A stretch of 64,000 nucleotides of DNA from positions 744,001 to 808,000 of the forward strand of contig NZ_CP108430.1 in NCBI RefSeq assembly GCF_041435335.1. The letters run 5' to 3'. A program made the translations under genes and the position numbers. This DNA is from Streptomyces sp. NBC_01283. Its GTDB lineage: Bacteria; Actinomycetota; Actinomycetes; Streptomycetales; Streptomycetaceae. This document shows, one piece after another, positions 1 through 8,871 of this stretch. Position 1 is the first letter of the stretch. Each line of letters starts with the position of its first letter. A model generated the notes under the pieces. It was given only the letters and a program-made list of their open reading frames with translations, had not been told where the DNA came from and did not search any database.

Positions 1-96
1 GCAGTTGGCGTAGCCCCAACTGCCGCCGCCGGGCGGCATCCACACGTGCAGCCCGGTGGCGTTGGGGATCGGGGTGAGCTGGCGGGGGAGGTCCAT
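1..96 (-). CDS. MBL-fold metallo-hydrolase, N-terminal fragment
   Basis: An open frame reads leftward from ATG 96 and leaves the window after 32 residues. The product starts MDLPRQLTPIPNATG and continues LHVWMPPGGGSWGYANC. This 'LTP.PNATGLHVW.PPG.G.WG.ANC' opening is known from actinobacterial metallo-beta-lactamase-fold hydrolases, where it precedes the first beta strands. An in-frame TGA at 124-126 on the same strand leaves ATG 96 as the only standard start. The metal-binding HxHxDH motif would lie outside the window, so the family call rests on the N-terminus alone. Confidence 0.55.
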   Translation of the reverse strand, partial: MDLPRQLTPIPNATGLHVWMPPGGGSWGYANC

Positions 97-269
97 CGGC
101 GCATTCTCGCCGAAGATGTCTTCTCACGTCGTGTGGCGTGGGGCACATGACGGGCGTCGCGGGCCTCGCGTCCACCGTGCGTACGTCGGGTGAGACCCCG
201 CCCGCCCCGCGTGAGTTGGGCTCGTGACCGGGGCCGGGGGGCTCTCGGCGCCGTGGCCAATCTGCTCGG

Positions 270-2080
270 GTGAGCACCGAACTGACCCTGCTGCCGCGTG
301 TCGCCCATCGCGGGCAGGAGGTCACCGCGCCACGCCTGCGCGGCCTCCTGGCACTGCTCGCGGGCGACCTGCGCTCGGGCTGCGGCACCGAGCGGCTGGT
401 GGCAGGGCTGTGGCCGGACACCTTGCCGGAGCGGCCGGGAAAGGCGTTGCAGGTCCTGGTGTCCAGGGCGCGGGCGCAGTTCGGTGCCGACGTCATCGCG
501 AGCACGCCGACGGGATACCGGCTCACCCTGGCCGAGGACCAGGTCGACAGTTCCGCCCTGCTGCTGCACGCCGCCGCGAGCGCGGAGCGTGCCAGGGCAG
601 GGGACCACGCGGGGGCCCTGGCCGAGGCCGAGGCCGGGCTCGCGCTGTGGCAGGGAGCCCCTGGCGGGGCGGCCCACACCGACGGCCCCGACGCCACCGA
701 CGATCCTGTCGCCGCGTTGCGCGCCGACCGCGCTCCCGTCCGCGACACGCTCGTACGCGCGCAAGCGCTCGCGCTCGCCCGCCTGGGACGGCATGCGGAG
801 GCCATTGGTCCGCCGACCGTGGCCGCCGCGCAGCACCCGCGCGACGAGGAAGTGCTCACCCAGTTGTTGCGCGCCGAGGCGGCGACAGCGGGCCCGCCCG
901 CCGCCCTCACACGCTACGAGGCCTACCGCCGCGAGCTGCGCGAGACGCTCGGCACGGATCCCGGCACCGGGCTCAGGGCCGTACAGCGGGAGTTGCTGCA
1001 CGGTGAGGCGCCGGTGGTCCGGCACGGTGTGCCGCACGAGCCGAATCCGCTGCTCGGACGGCAGGAGGACATCGCGGCGGTGGAGCACCTGTTGCGCACC
1101 TCCTGTGCCGTGACCGTCGTCGGGCCCGGCGGCCTCGGCAAGACCCGCCTCGCGCGCCGTCAGCCGCCGGGCCGAGCAGCGCGTGGTGTATTTCGTGCCG
1201 CTCGCCGCCGTCACCGCGGACGCGGACGTCGCCACGCAGGTGGCCTCCGCACTGGGTGCGGGCGAGGGGCGGCACGGCGTCGTGAGCGGCCACGCCGCGG
1301 CCGACCCGGTCCCCGGCATCCTGGGCGTGCTCGGCTCCGGGCCCGCGCTGCTGGTGCTCGACAACTGCGAGCAGGTCGTCCGGGGCGCCGCCGACCTCGT
1401 CCAGGCTCTGGTCGCCTCGTCGAAGGAACTGCGGGTGCTGGCCACCGGCCGGGCCCCGCTGGAGCTCTCGTCGGAGGCGGTGTACGCGCTGCCGGAACTC
1501 GGACTCGACACCGCGGCCGAGCTGTTCACGCAGCGGGCGCGGGCCGCGAGGAGCGGCGTGGGACTGCCCCCGGACGCGGTGGCCGAGGTCTGCCGTCACC
1601 TCGACGGGCTGCCGCTCGCCGTGGAGTTGGCGGCGGCACGGGTGCGGGCGCTGTCGGTGCCGGAGATCGCCCGCAGGCTCGGCGACCGGTTCGCGCTGCT
1701 GCGAGGCGGGGCGCGCGACGTGCCGGAGCGCCACCGCACGCTGCACGCGGTCGTGGAGTGGAGCTGGAACCTGCTCGCACAGGAAGCCAGGGCGGCGCTG
1801 CGCCTGCCGTCGGTCTTCCCCGGCGGCTTCTCCGGTGCGGCGGCGGAGCAGGTGCTCGGCGACGATGCCCTGGGGCTCCTGGAGCAGCTGGCCGGCCCGT
1901 CACTGCTCACCGTGACCGGCACCCCGGCCGGTGCGCGCTTTCGGATGCTGGAAGCCGTACGGGAGTTCAGCGCGGCGCGCCGTGCGGAGGCGGGCGAGGA
2001 GGACGACGCCGTGGGCCGCTTCCTGGCGTGGGCGCGGGGCTTCGGGGTCGCCCACCACGACGTGCTCTTCTGTCCGCCCG
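270..2080 (+). pseudogene. AfsR/SARP-type transcriptional regulator, frameshifted and C-terminally truncated
   Basis: Frame 1 runs from GTG 270. It gives a winged-helix DNA-binding domain (about residues 10-75), a bacterial transcriptional activation domain (80-240) and the P-loop GPGGLGKT near residue 285. The reading frame is then lost in the run GCGCGCC near 1150. The natural continuation (AVSRRAEQRVVYFVPLAA, then Walker B LLVLDNCEQ and the NB-ARC/winged-helix region) is in another frame until about 2070. After FGVAHHDVLF the similarity stops, although family members normally continue with a TPR region to about 1000 residues. The remaining codons are the antisense of the neighbouring ABC gene. 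Two independent lesions make a functional regulator unlikely. A sequencing error could explain the frameshift but not the missing C-terminus. Confidence 0.75.
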
Positions 2081-2351
2081 CCTCCCCGGGCTCCCGGCTC
2101 GCCTCGGACGGGGGTGGCCCCGTCGCCGCCGTGCCGGCGTCGGCGCTGATGAGCGTGGACAGGATCTTGACCGCGGTGGTCTTCCCGGCGCCGTTCGGCC
2201 CGAGCAGGGAGAAGACGGTGCCGGCCGGCACCGACAGATCGATGCCGTCGAGGACCGTCTTGTCCCCATAGGCCTTGCGCAGCCCCGTGGCCACGATGGC
2301 CGGTGAGGGCCGTGTAGCCGGTGTCTGTGTCGTTGTCCTCGGTGTCGTCAT
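2080..2351 (-). pseudogene. DrrA-type ABC transporter ATP-binding protein, truncated remnant
   Basis: Starting at ATG 2351 the frame encodes a textbook N-terminus of a daunorubicin-resistance-type ABC ATPase: GLRKAYGDKTVLDGIDLSV, then the Walker A segment LLGPNGAGKTTAVKIL. Homology holds to about ISADAGTA (near 2125). A neighbouring frame can be read as TPVRGEPGA for a few more codons. After that the strand is the antisense of the AfsR-type gene, so the signature motif, Walker B and H-loop are all missing. The intact family is about 310-330 residues and normally sits with a DrrB permease, also absent here. It is best read as the surviving 5' end of an exporter gene lost in the same event that cut the regulator. 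Confidence 0.75.
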
Positions 2352-2369
2352 GCCGCAGAGGCTGCGGCA
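2351..2369. promoter_or_regulatory. Perfect 8-bp inverted repeat at the start of the truncated ABC gene
   Basis: TGCCGCAG and CTGCGGCA face each other across a 3-base centre and abut the ATG of the drrA remnant. DrrA/DrrB exporters are often controlled by a TetR-type repressor binding such a palindrome, so this may be a leftover operator. It could also form a hairpin covering translation initiation. No clear ribosome binding site is visible between the repeat and the ATG. Confidence 0.35.
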
Positions 2370-2412
2370 CGGCGCATGCAGCGCGCTTTCACGAGGGTTT
2401 CAGCGCGGGACC

Positions 2413-4122
2413 TCAGCCCGGCATCTCCTCGATCCGCTCGCGGTTGAGCAGGTACGTGGGCAGGTACGGCTGCGGCAGGGCGACGGGGAAGCCGTAGTCG
2501 TACGCCAGGCTCGCCATCGCCAGGGTCCCGAGCGCCACCCGGGCACGCGGCGCCGCCGAGTCGCCCCAGTAGGTGCCGTGGTGCGCGACGGCTTCGGTCA
2601 GGGCCTCGGCGAAGGCGTCGTGGTCGCGGGTGAGCAGGCGGTGGAAGAGGGCGACGGGCTGGTAGTCGACCAGGTCCGCGAAGTCCTTGGGAGTGTGGGT
2701 CAAGGACTGGGGCTGCGACGTCTCCATAGTGGCGAGGAGCTTTGCCACGACGTCGTCCATCGGGCGCTCTGCCCAGTAGGTCTGCAGCGTGTCTATCCAG
2801 TGCAGTACGTACTCGTCGACGGAGTCGTCCTGCCGCAGCACGTCGAGTGGTACCTGGCACAGCCGGTCGGCCCTGGCCTGCTGACGGCACGCGACCGCGA
2901 CGTAGAAGGCGTCGAGCCAGGCGCGGGCGTCCGCGGGCGGCGCGGCGGGAGTCGCGGGCAGCTGCCTCACGATGTCCTCGCCCAGATGGCACTCCTGGGC
3001 CTGCGCACCGGTGAAGAGCGCCGAGCCGAGCTGTACTGCGCTGGCCCAGGCATCCCAGGTCTCGATGTTCCCCGCCTGGGGGTCGGCCGTGCAGCGGGCG
3101 TGGGCGAGCGTGAGTGCCGAGGCGAAGGCATCGCCCAGTCCGGCCGGGTTCGCGGCGAGACCGGCCATCGCCTCGGCCGTGTCGAGGGTGAGGACGGCCG
3201 CGTCGGGTGCCTTGGCGACAGCTGCGGTGTCAAGGCGCCCGGCACCATCGAGGCGGACCAGGCCCTTCATGCGGGCGAGCAGTTCCGGCGGCGGCTGCAG
3301 GGAGAAGGAACGGGTGTCGTGGTCGATGACCGTGAGCGACGTCAGACTGCCCCGATGCCACCAATAGACCCGCGGGGACAGCCCGCCCGGCCCGTCCTCA
3401 TGGGCGCCGAGGGCGTACGAGGCAAGGCCGTTGACGGCGTCGACAACGGACCCGTCGGCGATCGGGTGGTACGCCAGAAGGTTCCGATTGGGCACGACGA
3501 AAAGGGCTCCGGCGTCCGGAAGTGACTCGCCGGTGACCTGCCGGGCCGCTTCGGACAGGAACAGCGCCTTGCTCGCGACGAACGGCGAATCGCCGTACAG
3601 GGAGTGCAGCAACGCCCTTCCCCCGATGTGCACTTCGTCGTGCTCGACCGGAACACTCATCAAGTTCGCGTACGCCGCCTGCCCCAACTCCTCGATCCCG
3701 GCGCGCTCCACGTCGGAGTCGGTGAGCATCCGTACACTCGTGGGCATGTCGAGGGCGTAAGCAAATACAAGTCCCTCGGCCACCACGCGTGCGTAACGCA
3801 TGGCACCGGCTATCTCGGGCGTGAGCGAATCCGTGGGCAGCAGCCGCGCGTGCACACCGCGAAGAAGCTCCGCGGCGCTCTCGCCGCCCTGACTGCCCTC
3901 CGCCAGAGCGGCGAAATGCGCCTCGACCAGCTCGGGCCAACGCTCCTCCGGTGTCTGCCGGCAGTTCTGCGCCAGGTTGTACAGCGAGTAGGTGCGCCCT
4001 TCCTGCGCGTACGGGACGGCGAGTGCCCGCAGGCGGGTGGCCTGGGCGGTGGTCAGCATCGGCAGATCGCGGTCGGGTGCGAAGGCAGCGTCAGGTGTGC
4101 CAAAGGTGTTGGTCTCGTTCAC
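2413..4122 (-). CDS. Large protein with C-terminal Imm49 immunity domain
   Basis: The 569-residue product starts at GTG 4122 with only a weak upstream GAG. Its last 240 or so residues match the Imm49 family as known from Streptomyces: LTLAHARCTADPQAG, ETWDAWASAVQLGSALF, ADARAWLDAFYVAVACR, YVLHWIDTLQTYW and a C-terminal YLPTYLLNRE. Imm49 proteins are predicted to neutralise a polymorphic toxin. The first 300 residues form a separate domain that I cannot assign with confidence (segments such as SLYGDSPFVASKALFLSEA and LFVVPNRNLLAYHPIADGS); it faintly recalls DUF1444-like proteins. Free-standing Imm49 proteins are about half this length, so this is a fusion. No toxin gene lies nearby, making it an orphan immunity-like gene. 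No signal peptide or membrane segment is seen. Confidence 0.75.
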   Translation of the reverse strand: MNETNTFGTPDAAFAPDRDLPMLTTAQATRLRALAVPYAQEGRTYSLYNLAQNCRQTPEERWPELVEAHFAALAEGSQGGESAAELLRGVHARLLPTDSLTPEIAGAMRYARVVAEGLVFAYALDMPTSVRMLTDSDVERAGIEELGQAAYANLMSVPVEHDEVHIGGRALLHSLYGDSPFVASKALFLSEAARQVTGESLPDAGALFVVPNRNLLAYHPIADGSVVDAVNGLASYALGAHEDGPGGLSPRVYWWHRGSLTSLTVIDHDTRSFSLQPPPELLARMKGLVRLDGAGRLDTAAVAKAPDAAVLTLDTAEAMAGLAANPAGLGDAFASALTLAHARCTADPQAGNIETWDAWASAVQLGSALFTGAQAQECHLGEDIVRQLPATPAAPPADARAWLDAFYVAVACRQQARADRLCQVPLDVLRQDDSVDEYVLHWIDTLQTYWAERPMDDVVAKLLATMETSQPQSLTHTPKDFADLVDYQPVALFHRLLTRDHDAFAEALTEAVAHHGTYWGDSAAPRARVALGTLAMASLAYDYGFPVALPQPYLPTYLLNRERIEEMPG

Positions 4123-4220
4123 CGTTGTGACTCTACGATCTGTGCGTGGGCGGTCCGACCACGGGCATGCGCACCCGTCGCCATGGAGTCATGAGGGCGG
4201 GGACTCATGAGGTCGTGAAG

Positions 4221-4499
4221 TCATGGAGTATCGCCGGACCAGTCCCAGCGGCACCGCCGGTCGCCGGGGCGTGGGTCGTACGTCGCCCGCCCGCCCGCAC
4301 CGAACTGCCCGAGCTCCGTGGGCAGGGCCACTCCGGTCGCTCTCTCGGTCCTGGTCCAGCCGGTGATGTCGAGCAACAGCCCGTCCAGCGGGCCACCGAC
4401 CAGCTGCCCGTAATCCCGCCCCGGCTGCGGGCCCCGCCGGGGATCGTCATGGTCCTGGCCGTACACCCGGCCGCGCAGCAACTCCTCATCCCTGTCCAT
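4221..4499 (-). CDS. Small conserved hypothetical protein
   Basis: A 92-residue protein from ATG 4499 (an upstream GTG at 4529 would add ten residues). It contains LVGGPLDGLLLDITGWT, LPTELGQFGAGGRATYDPRPGD and ends WDWSGDTP. I recall the same arrangement in small Streptomyces proteins of unknown role. It is acidic, soluble and has no signal peptide. The conserved G-Q-F-G-x-G-G-R and aromatic-rich C-terminus argue for a real, folded protein. Its function is unknown. It lies between the Imm49 gene and the LysR gene, on the same strand as both. Confidence 0.6.
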   Translation of the reverse strand: MDRDEELLRGRVYGQDHDDPRRGPQPGRDYGQLVGGPLDGLLLDITGWTRTERATGVALPTELGQFGAGGRATYDPRPGDRRCRWDWSGDTP

Positions 4500-4547
4500 A
4501 CGTCCCACACTCCCAGCCACCACTGACAATCGGGCTCCTGCCCGATC

Positions 4548-5468
4548 TCACCCGGGCGGGCCCCCGTCCGCACCCGGCAGCGGCAGCTCCGGATGGTGGC
4601 GCAGTGCCTCCAGCACGGCGCGCACCGCCGCGCGAGGCGGTGAGCCGTGGCGGATCGCTGCCGTGATGGTGCGCGTCATGGGGGTGGCGAGTTCCCTGGT
4701 CGTGACGTGATAGCGGCGGTCGACCGCCAGACCGGGCAGCAGCGCGATCGACAGCCCCGCCTCGACGTGCTGCAGGGTCATCATGTAGTTGCTGAACCGG
4801 CACACCACGCGCGGCTCGAAGCCCGACTGACGGCACAGGCGCAGCGCGAGATTGGCCATGTACGACTGCGGGATGTCGAACGCCCACGCCTCGTCCGCGT
4901 ACGCCGCGAGGTCCACGGCACCGCGGCCTGCCGCCGGATGTCCGGGCGGGACCACCAGGAGGATCGGGTCCATGGCCAGCGGCACGATGTCCAGGTCCGG
5001 ACCCAGTGGCAACTCGTCGAAGTCCGTGGTCGTGACGATGATGTCCACGTCGCCGCCCCGCAGCGCGGGCATGCTCGCGTGCGGCTCCAGTTCGAGCAGC
5101 TCGACGTCGAGGTGCGGATGCTCGCGCGCCAACCGGCTCACCGCCGGTACGGCCATGGTGTGGATCGCGCTCTGGAACGCCCCGAGGCGCACAAGGCCGG
5201 CCGGTTCCTCGCCGAAGCCGCGCAGCTCCGCCTCCACGCTGTTGATGTGGTCGAGGATCGCCCGCGCCCGGCGCGCGAGGATCAGCCCGGCCGGGGTCAG
5301 CCGCACCCGGCGCCCCGTCCGTTCCAGCAGCTGCGTGCGCGTCTCGGTCTCAAGGACGGCGAGCTGCTGGGACACGCTCGACGGGCTCAGGTTGGCGGCC
5401 TGGGCGACCGCTCGGACGGTGCCCAGCGTGTCGAGCTGGCTCAGCAGACGCAGCCTCCAGGGGTTCAT
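4548..5468 (-). CDS. LysR-family transcriptional regulator (DgdR-like position)
   Basis: The 306-residue product from ATG 5468 has the LysR layout. A winged helix-turn-helix occupies residues 1-60 (LLSQLDTLGTVRAVAQAANL and SPSSVSQQLAVLE). The effector-binding domain runs from about residue 90 to 295 and contains GDVDIIVTTTDFDELPLG and LVVPPGHPAAG. It is transcribed divergently from the dialkylglycine decarboxylase gene with a 90-base gap. This is the same arrangement as dgdR/dgdA of Burkholderia cepacia, where DgdR represses dgdA. By that analogy it probably controls dgdA in response to an alpha,alpha-dialkyl amino acid. The ligand cannot be read from the sequence. Confidence 0.85.
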   Translation of the reverse strand: MNPWRLRLLSQLDTLGTVRAVAQAANLSPSSVSQQLAVLETETRTQLLERTGRRVRLTPAGLILARRARAILDHINSVEAELRGFGEEPAGLVRLGAFQSAIHTMAVPAVSRLAREHPHLDVELLELEPHASMPALRGGDVDIIVTTTDFDELPLGPDLDIVPLAMDPILLVVPPGHPAAGRGAVDLAAYADEAWAFDIPQSYMANLALRLCRQSGFEPRVVCRFSNYMMTLQHVEAGLSIALLPGLAVDRRYHVTTRELATPMTRTITAAIRHGSPPRAAVRAVLEALRHHPELPLPGADGGPPG

Positions 5469-5488
5469 CACTCCCCCATTGTTGTGCG

Positions 5489-5500
5489 GTTCTACCGAAC
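5489..5500. promoter_or_regulatory. Candidate LysR operator between dgdR-like gene and dgdA
   Basis: GTTC-TACC-GAAC is a perfect interrupted palindrome, and TGTT/AACA flanks extend the symmetry outwards. It lies in the 90-base divergent gap, about 20 bases from the regulator start. LysR regulators typically bind T-N11-A dyads in such gaps, so this is the best operator candidate here. It has not been tested. Confidence 0.4.
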
Positions 5501-5519
5501 AGGAAAGCCGGAATCGTGA

Positions 5520-6887
<1,368 letters not shown>

Positions 6888-6914
6888 TCCACTCCCCCGC
6901 CGCGGTCCCAGGCC

Positions 6915-7514
6915 TCAGCGCCCCAAGTTCTCGGCCTTGGCGGCACGTTGGGCGAAGACGTCCTCACGGCGGTCCTCCATCTGCCGCAAGGCGTCCTTCC
7001 GGTCCCGCTTGGAGAGCCGGGAGAGATAGGTGTGGCCTTCGAGATGATCGGCCTCGTGCTGCAGGCACCGGGCGAAGTAGCCCGTGCCCTCGATGACGAG
7101 AGGGTTGCCGTCCTTGTCCCGACCGCGCACGACGGCACGGTCGGTGCGCGGAACCGCCATGGTCGCACCGGGTACGGACAGGCAGCCCTCGGACGCGTCG
7201 ACGAGTCGGCGGCTGCCCGGTCCGGGCAGCTCCAGGACGGGGTTGATGATGTGGCCGACATGCCGGATCCCGTCGTCGTCCGGGCAGTCGTAGACGAACA
7301 GCCGCAGGTCGACGTCCACTTGGTTGGCGGCGAGCCCGGCACCGTCGGCCACGTACATCGTCAGGAACATGTCGTCGATGAGCGCCGACAGTTCCGCGGT
7401 CCCGAACTCGGTCACCTCCTGGCACCGCCGGCCCAGGATCTCCTCGCCCACCACCGTGACCCTGCGCACCGAGCCCCGCTCCGCCTCCGGCGGCAGGTCG
7501 TGACGAACAGACAT
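6915..7514 (-). CDS. def: Peptide deformylase
   Basis: It removes the formyl group from the N-terminal methionine of new proteins. All three signature motifs are present in the 199-residue product: GAGLAANQ at 58-65, EGCLS at 109-113 (Cys111 is a metal ligand) and QHEADH at 152-157 (His153 and His157 bind the metal, Glu154 is the general base). ATG 7514 was chosen because GGGGGAGA lies just upstream; a longer frame from further upstream has no such site. The C-terminal tail of about 40 charged residues is common in actinobacterial type I deformylases. It is divergent from an ArsR-like regulator with only 62 bases between. Such an arrangement suggests regulated expression, unlike the usual def-fmt housekeeping locus. 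Streptomyces often carry several def copies. Confidence 0.92.
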   Translation of the reverse strand: MSVRHDLPPEAERGSVRRVTVVGEEILGRRCQEVTEFGTAELSALIDDMFLTMYVADGAGLAANQVDVDLRLFVYDCPDDDGIRHVGHIINPVLELPGPGSRRLVDASEGCLSVPGATMAVPRTDRAVVRGRDKDGNPLVIEGTGYFARCLQHEADHLEGHTYLSRLSKRDRKDALRQMEDRREDVFAQRAAKAENLGR

Positions 7515-7550
7515 CGCTGTCTCCCCCTTCAGTTCAATGCTTGCCAAGTC

Positions 7551-7577
7551 CTTTGCAAAGTAGCAGACTTTGCAAAG
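7551..7577. promoter_or_regulatory. Two identical palindromes, candidate ArsR-type operator of the def divergon
   Basis: The perfect 10-bp palindrome CTTTGCAAAG occurs at 7551-7560 and again at 7568-7577, a centre-to-centre distance of 17 bases. The second copy ends on the first base of the proposed GTG start of the ArsR-like gene, and a TTGCCA (7541-7546) sits upstream. A repressor dimer bound to each copy would block transcription of the regulator and probably also of def. Confidence 0.6.
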
Positions 7578-8188
7578 TGACTGAAGATGACCTCACCCCC
7601 TCCCCCGACAGGGCCGACCAGACGCCGGGCACCCAGGGCGACGCCCTGCGCGAGCACGATGTCCGTACGGCCCTGATGGCCCTGCTGGCCGAGGTCGGCA
7701 CCGTGACGGCGACCGAGGCCGCCGCCCGGCTGGGCCACAGTTCGGGGCTCTGCTCGTTCCACCTCCGGCAGCTCGCACGTCACGGACTCATCGAGGAAGC
7801 CCCTCACCACGGAGGCCGCGCACGCCCCTGGCGCCTGAGGCAGGACGATGCCACCGTCGGCGAACCCGCGGTGGAGGAGTTCGGGGACTTGGCGCGAGGG
7901 CTGGAGGACGAGAGCTGGCAGCGCTGGCTCGGCCGGCGCGACCAGGCCCCGGACGAATGGCGCCGTGACGAAGCCTTCAGCGCCATCGCCTATCTGACGC
8001 CCGAGGAGATGAGCCGGGTCTCGGACACCGTGCGACGCGCACTCGCCCCCTACCAGGACCGCGAGCAGCGCCCTCTGGCCCGGCCTGACGGCGCCCGCCC
8101 GGTGGCTCTCATCGCCCGGCTGTTCCCCCTGCTGCCGCAGCCCGACTCCGGTGCGGACGGGGGAGGCACTCCGCCTTCAGCTGCCTAG
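7577..8188 (+). CDS. ArsR-like winged-helix transcriptional regulator
   Basis: The product has a winged-helix DNA-binding domain at about residues 25-85: REHDVRTALMALLAEVG, TATEAAARLGHSSGLCSFH and LRQLARHGLIEEAP, followed by the wing GGRARPWRL. The rest (DEWRRDEAFSAIAYLT, EEMSRVSDTVRRALAPY) is helical and probably dimerises. GTG 7577 is chosen over ATG 7541 because the palindromes then lie upstream of the coding region and a TTGCCA/CAGACT pair would give a nearly leaderless message. No cysteine metal-binding signature is seen in the recognition helix, so the signal is unlikely to be arsenic. It most likely autoregulates and controls the divergent deformylase gene. Confidence 0.8.
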   Translation: MTEDDLTPSPDRADQTPGTQGDALREHDVRTALMALLAEVGTVTATEAAARLGHSSGLCSFHLRQLARHGLIEEAPHHGGRARPWRLRQDDATVGEPAVEEFGDLARGLEDESWQRWLGRRDQAPDEWRRDEAFSAIAYLTPEEMSRVSDTVRRALAPYQDREQRPLARPDGARPVALIARLFPLLPQPDSGADGGGTPPSAA

Positions 8189-8272
8189 TTGGCACCTTGG
8201 AGATACGCCGTCCCGCCCTCCGCACAACACGAGGGGTCCGCGGCCGTCTGAGGTCTGATCACCAGAGCCCGC

Positions 8273-8845
8273 TCACACGGTCCCGTCCTGCGGGCCGTAG
8301 AGCTGCCGGGCGCGGGCGAGGTCGACGGGACCGTCCTGGGGGGGCAGGTGCAGGAAGAAGTCCACCTGCCAGGCCTGCGCCCTGGCGGCCGGGCGGTTCG
8401 TGGTGATCACCCAGGGCGGGTAGACGCGGAACGCGCGCTTCCCGGCGGAGCCGCCCCCGGATACGACTCCCTGTTCGCGGAGGGCGTCCACGGGAAAGAC
8501 GAACTGGCCGAAGCGGTCGTGGTCGCGGGTGCTGATGACGAAGAGGTCGACGGGGTCCGTGACGTCGAAGGGCTGGATGGGTCCGTCCTGGGACCTCTTC
8601 CACACGGTGACGAACTGACCGACCTTGGTGGGGGTCGTCTTGGCCGCACGGAACCGGATGGAGCGCCCCTCAAGGGTGAACTCGTGGGCGGCGTATTCGG
8701 CGCTCTCGGCTTCGGGCACCGGTCGCGAGCAGGCGAACCCGCAGGGGTCGTACACGCGCGTCTTGGCCGCGGCGAGATCTCCGTGAACGGAGGCCGTGTC
8801 GGGCCACGGTGCGGGAGCGGACGCGTGTGCGCGGGTCGTTGCCAT
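8273..8845 (-). CDS. MepB-family protein
   Basis: The 190-residue product matches the MepB family throughout: RVYDPCGFACSRPVPEAESA, YAAHEFTLEGRSIRFRAAK, TPTKVGQFVTVWKRSQDGPI, DLFVISTRDHDRFGQFVFP and AFRVYPPWVITTNRPAA. In Staphylococcus aureus mepB lies beside the MepR/MepA drug-efflux genes. Its biochemical role is unknown, and no MATE pump or MarR gene is present here. The protein is predicted to be cytosolic and ends with the conserved aromatic-rich WQVDFFLHL segment. The next gene upstream on this strand, an oxidoreductase, ends at 8872, so the two could be co-transcribed. Confidence 0.8.
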   Translation of the reverse strand: MATTRAHASAPAPWPDTASVHGDLAAAKTRVYDPCGFACSRPVPEAESAEYAAHEFTLEGRSIRFRAAKTTPTKVGQFVTVWKRSQDGPIQPFDVTDPVDLFVISTRDHDRFGQFVFPVDALREQGVVSGGGSAGKRAFRVYPPWVITTNRPAARAQAWQVDFFLHLPPQDGPVDLARARQLYGPQDGTV

Positions 8846-8871
8846 GCGTCCACCCTGTCATGACGGCCGCC

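Noticed and set aside
2413..3525. Plus-strand open frames opposite the Imm49 gene
   Set aside because: These are mirror frames of high-GC coding DNA. They are Val/Gly/Arg-rich with no family pattern, and the minus-strand protein is clearly conserved.
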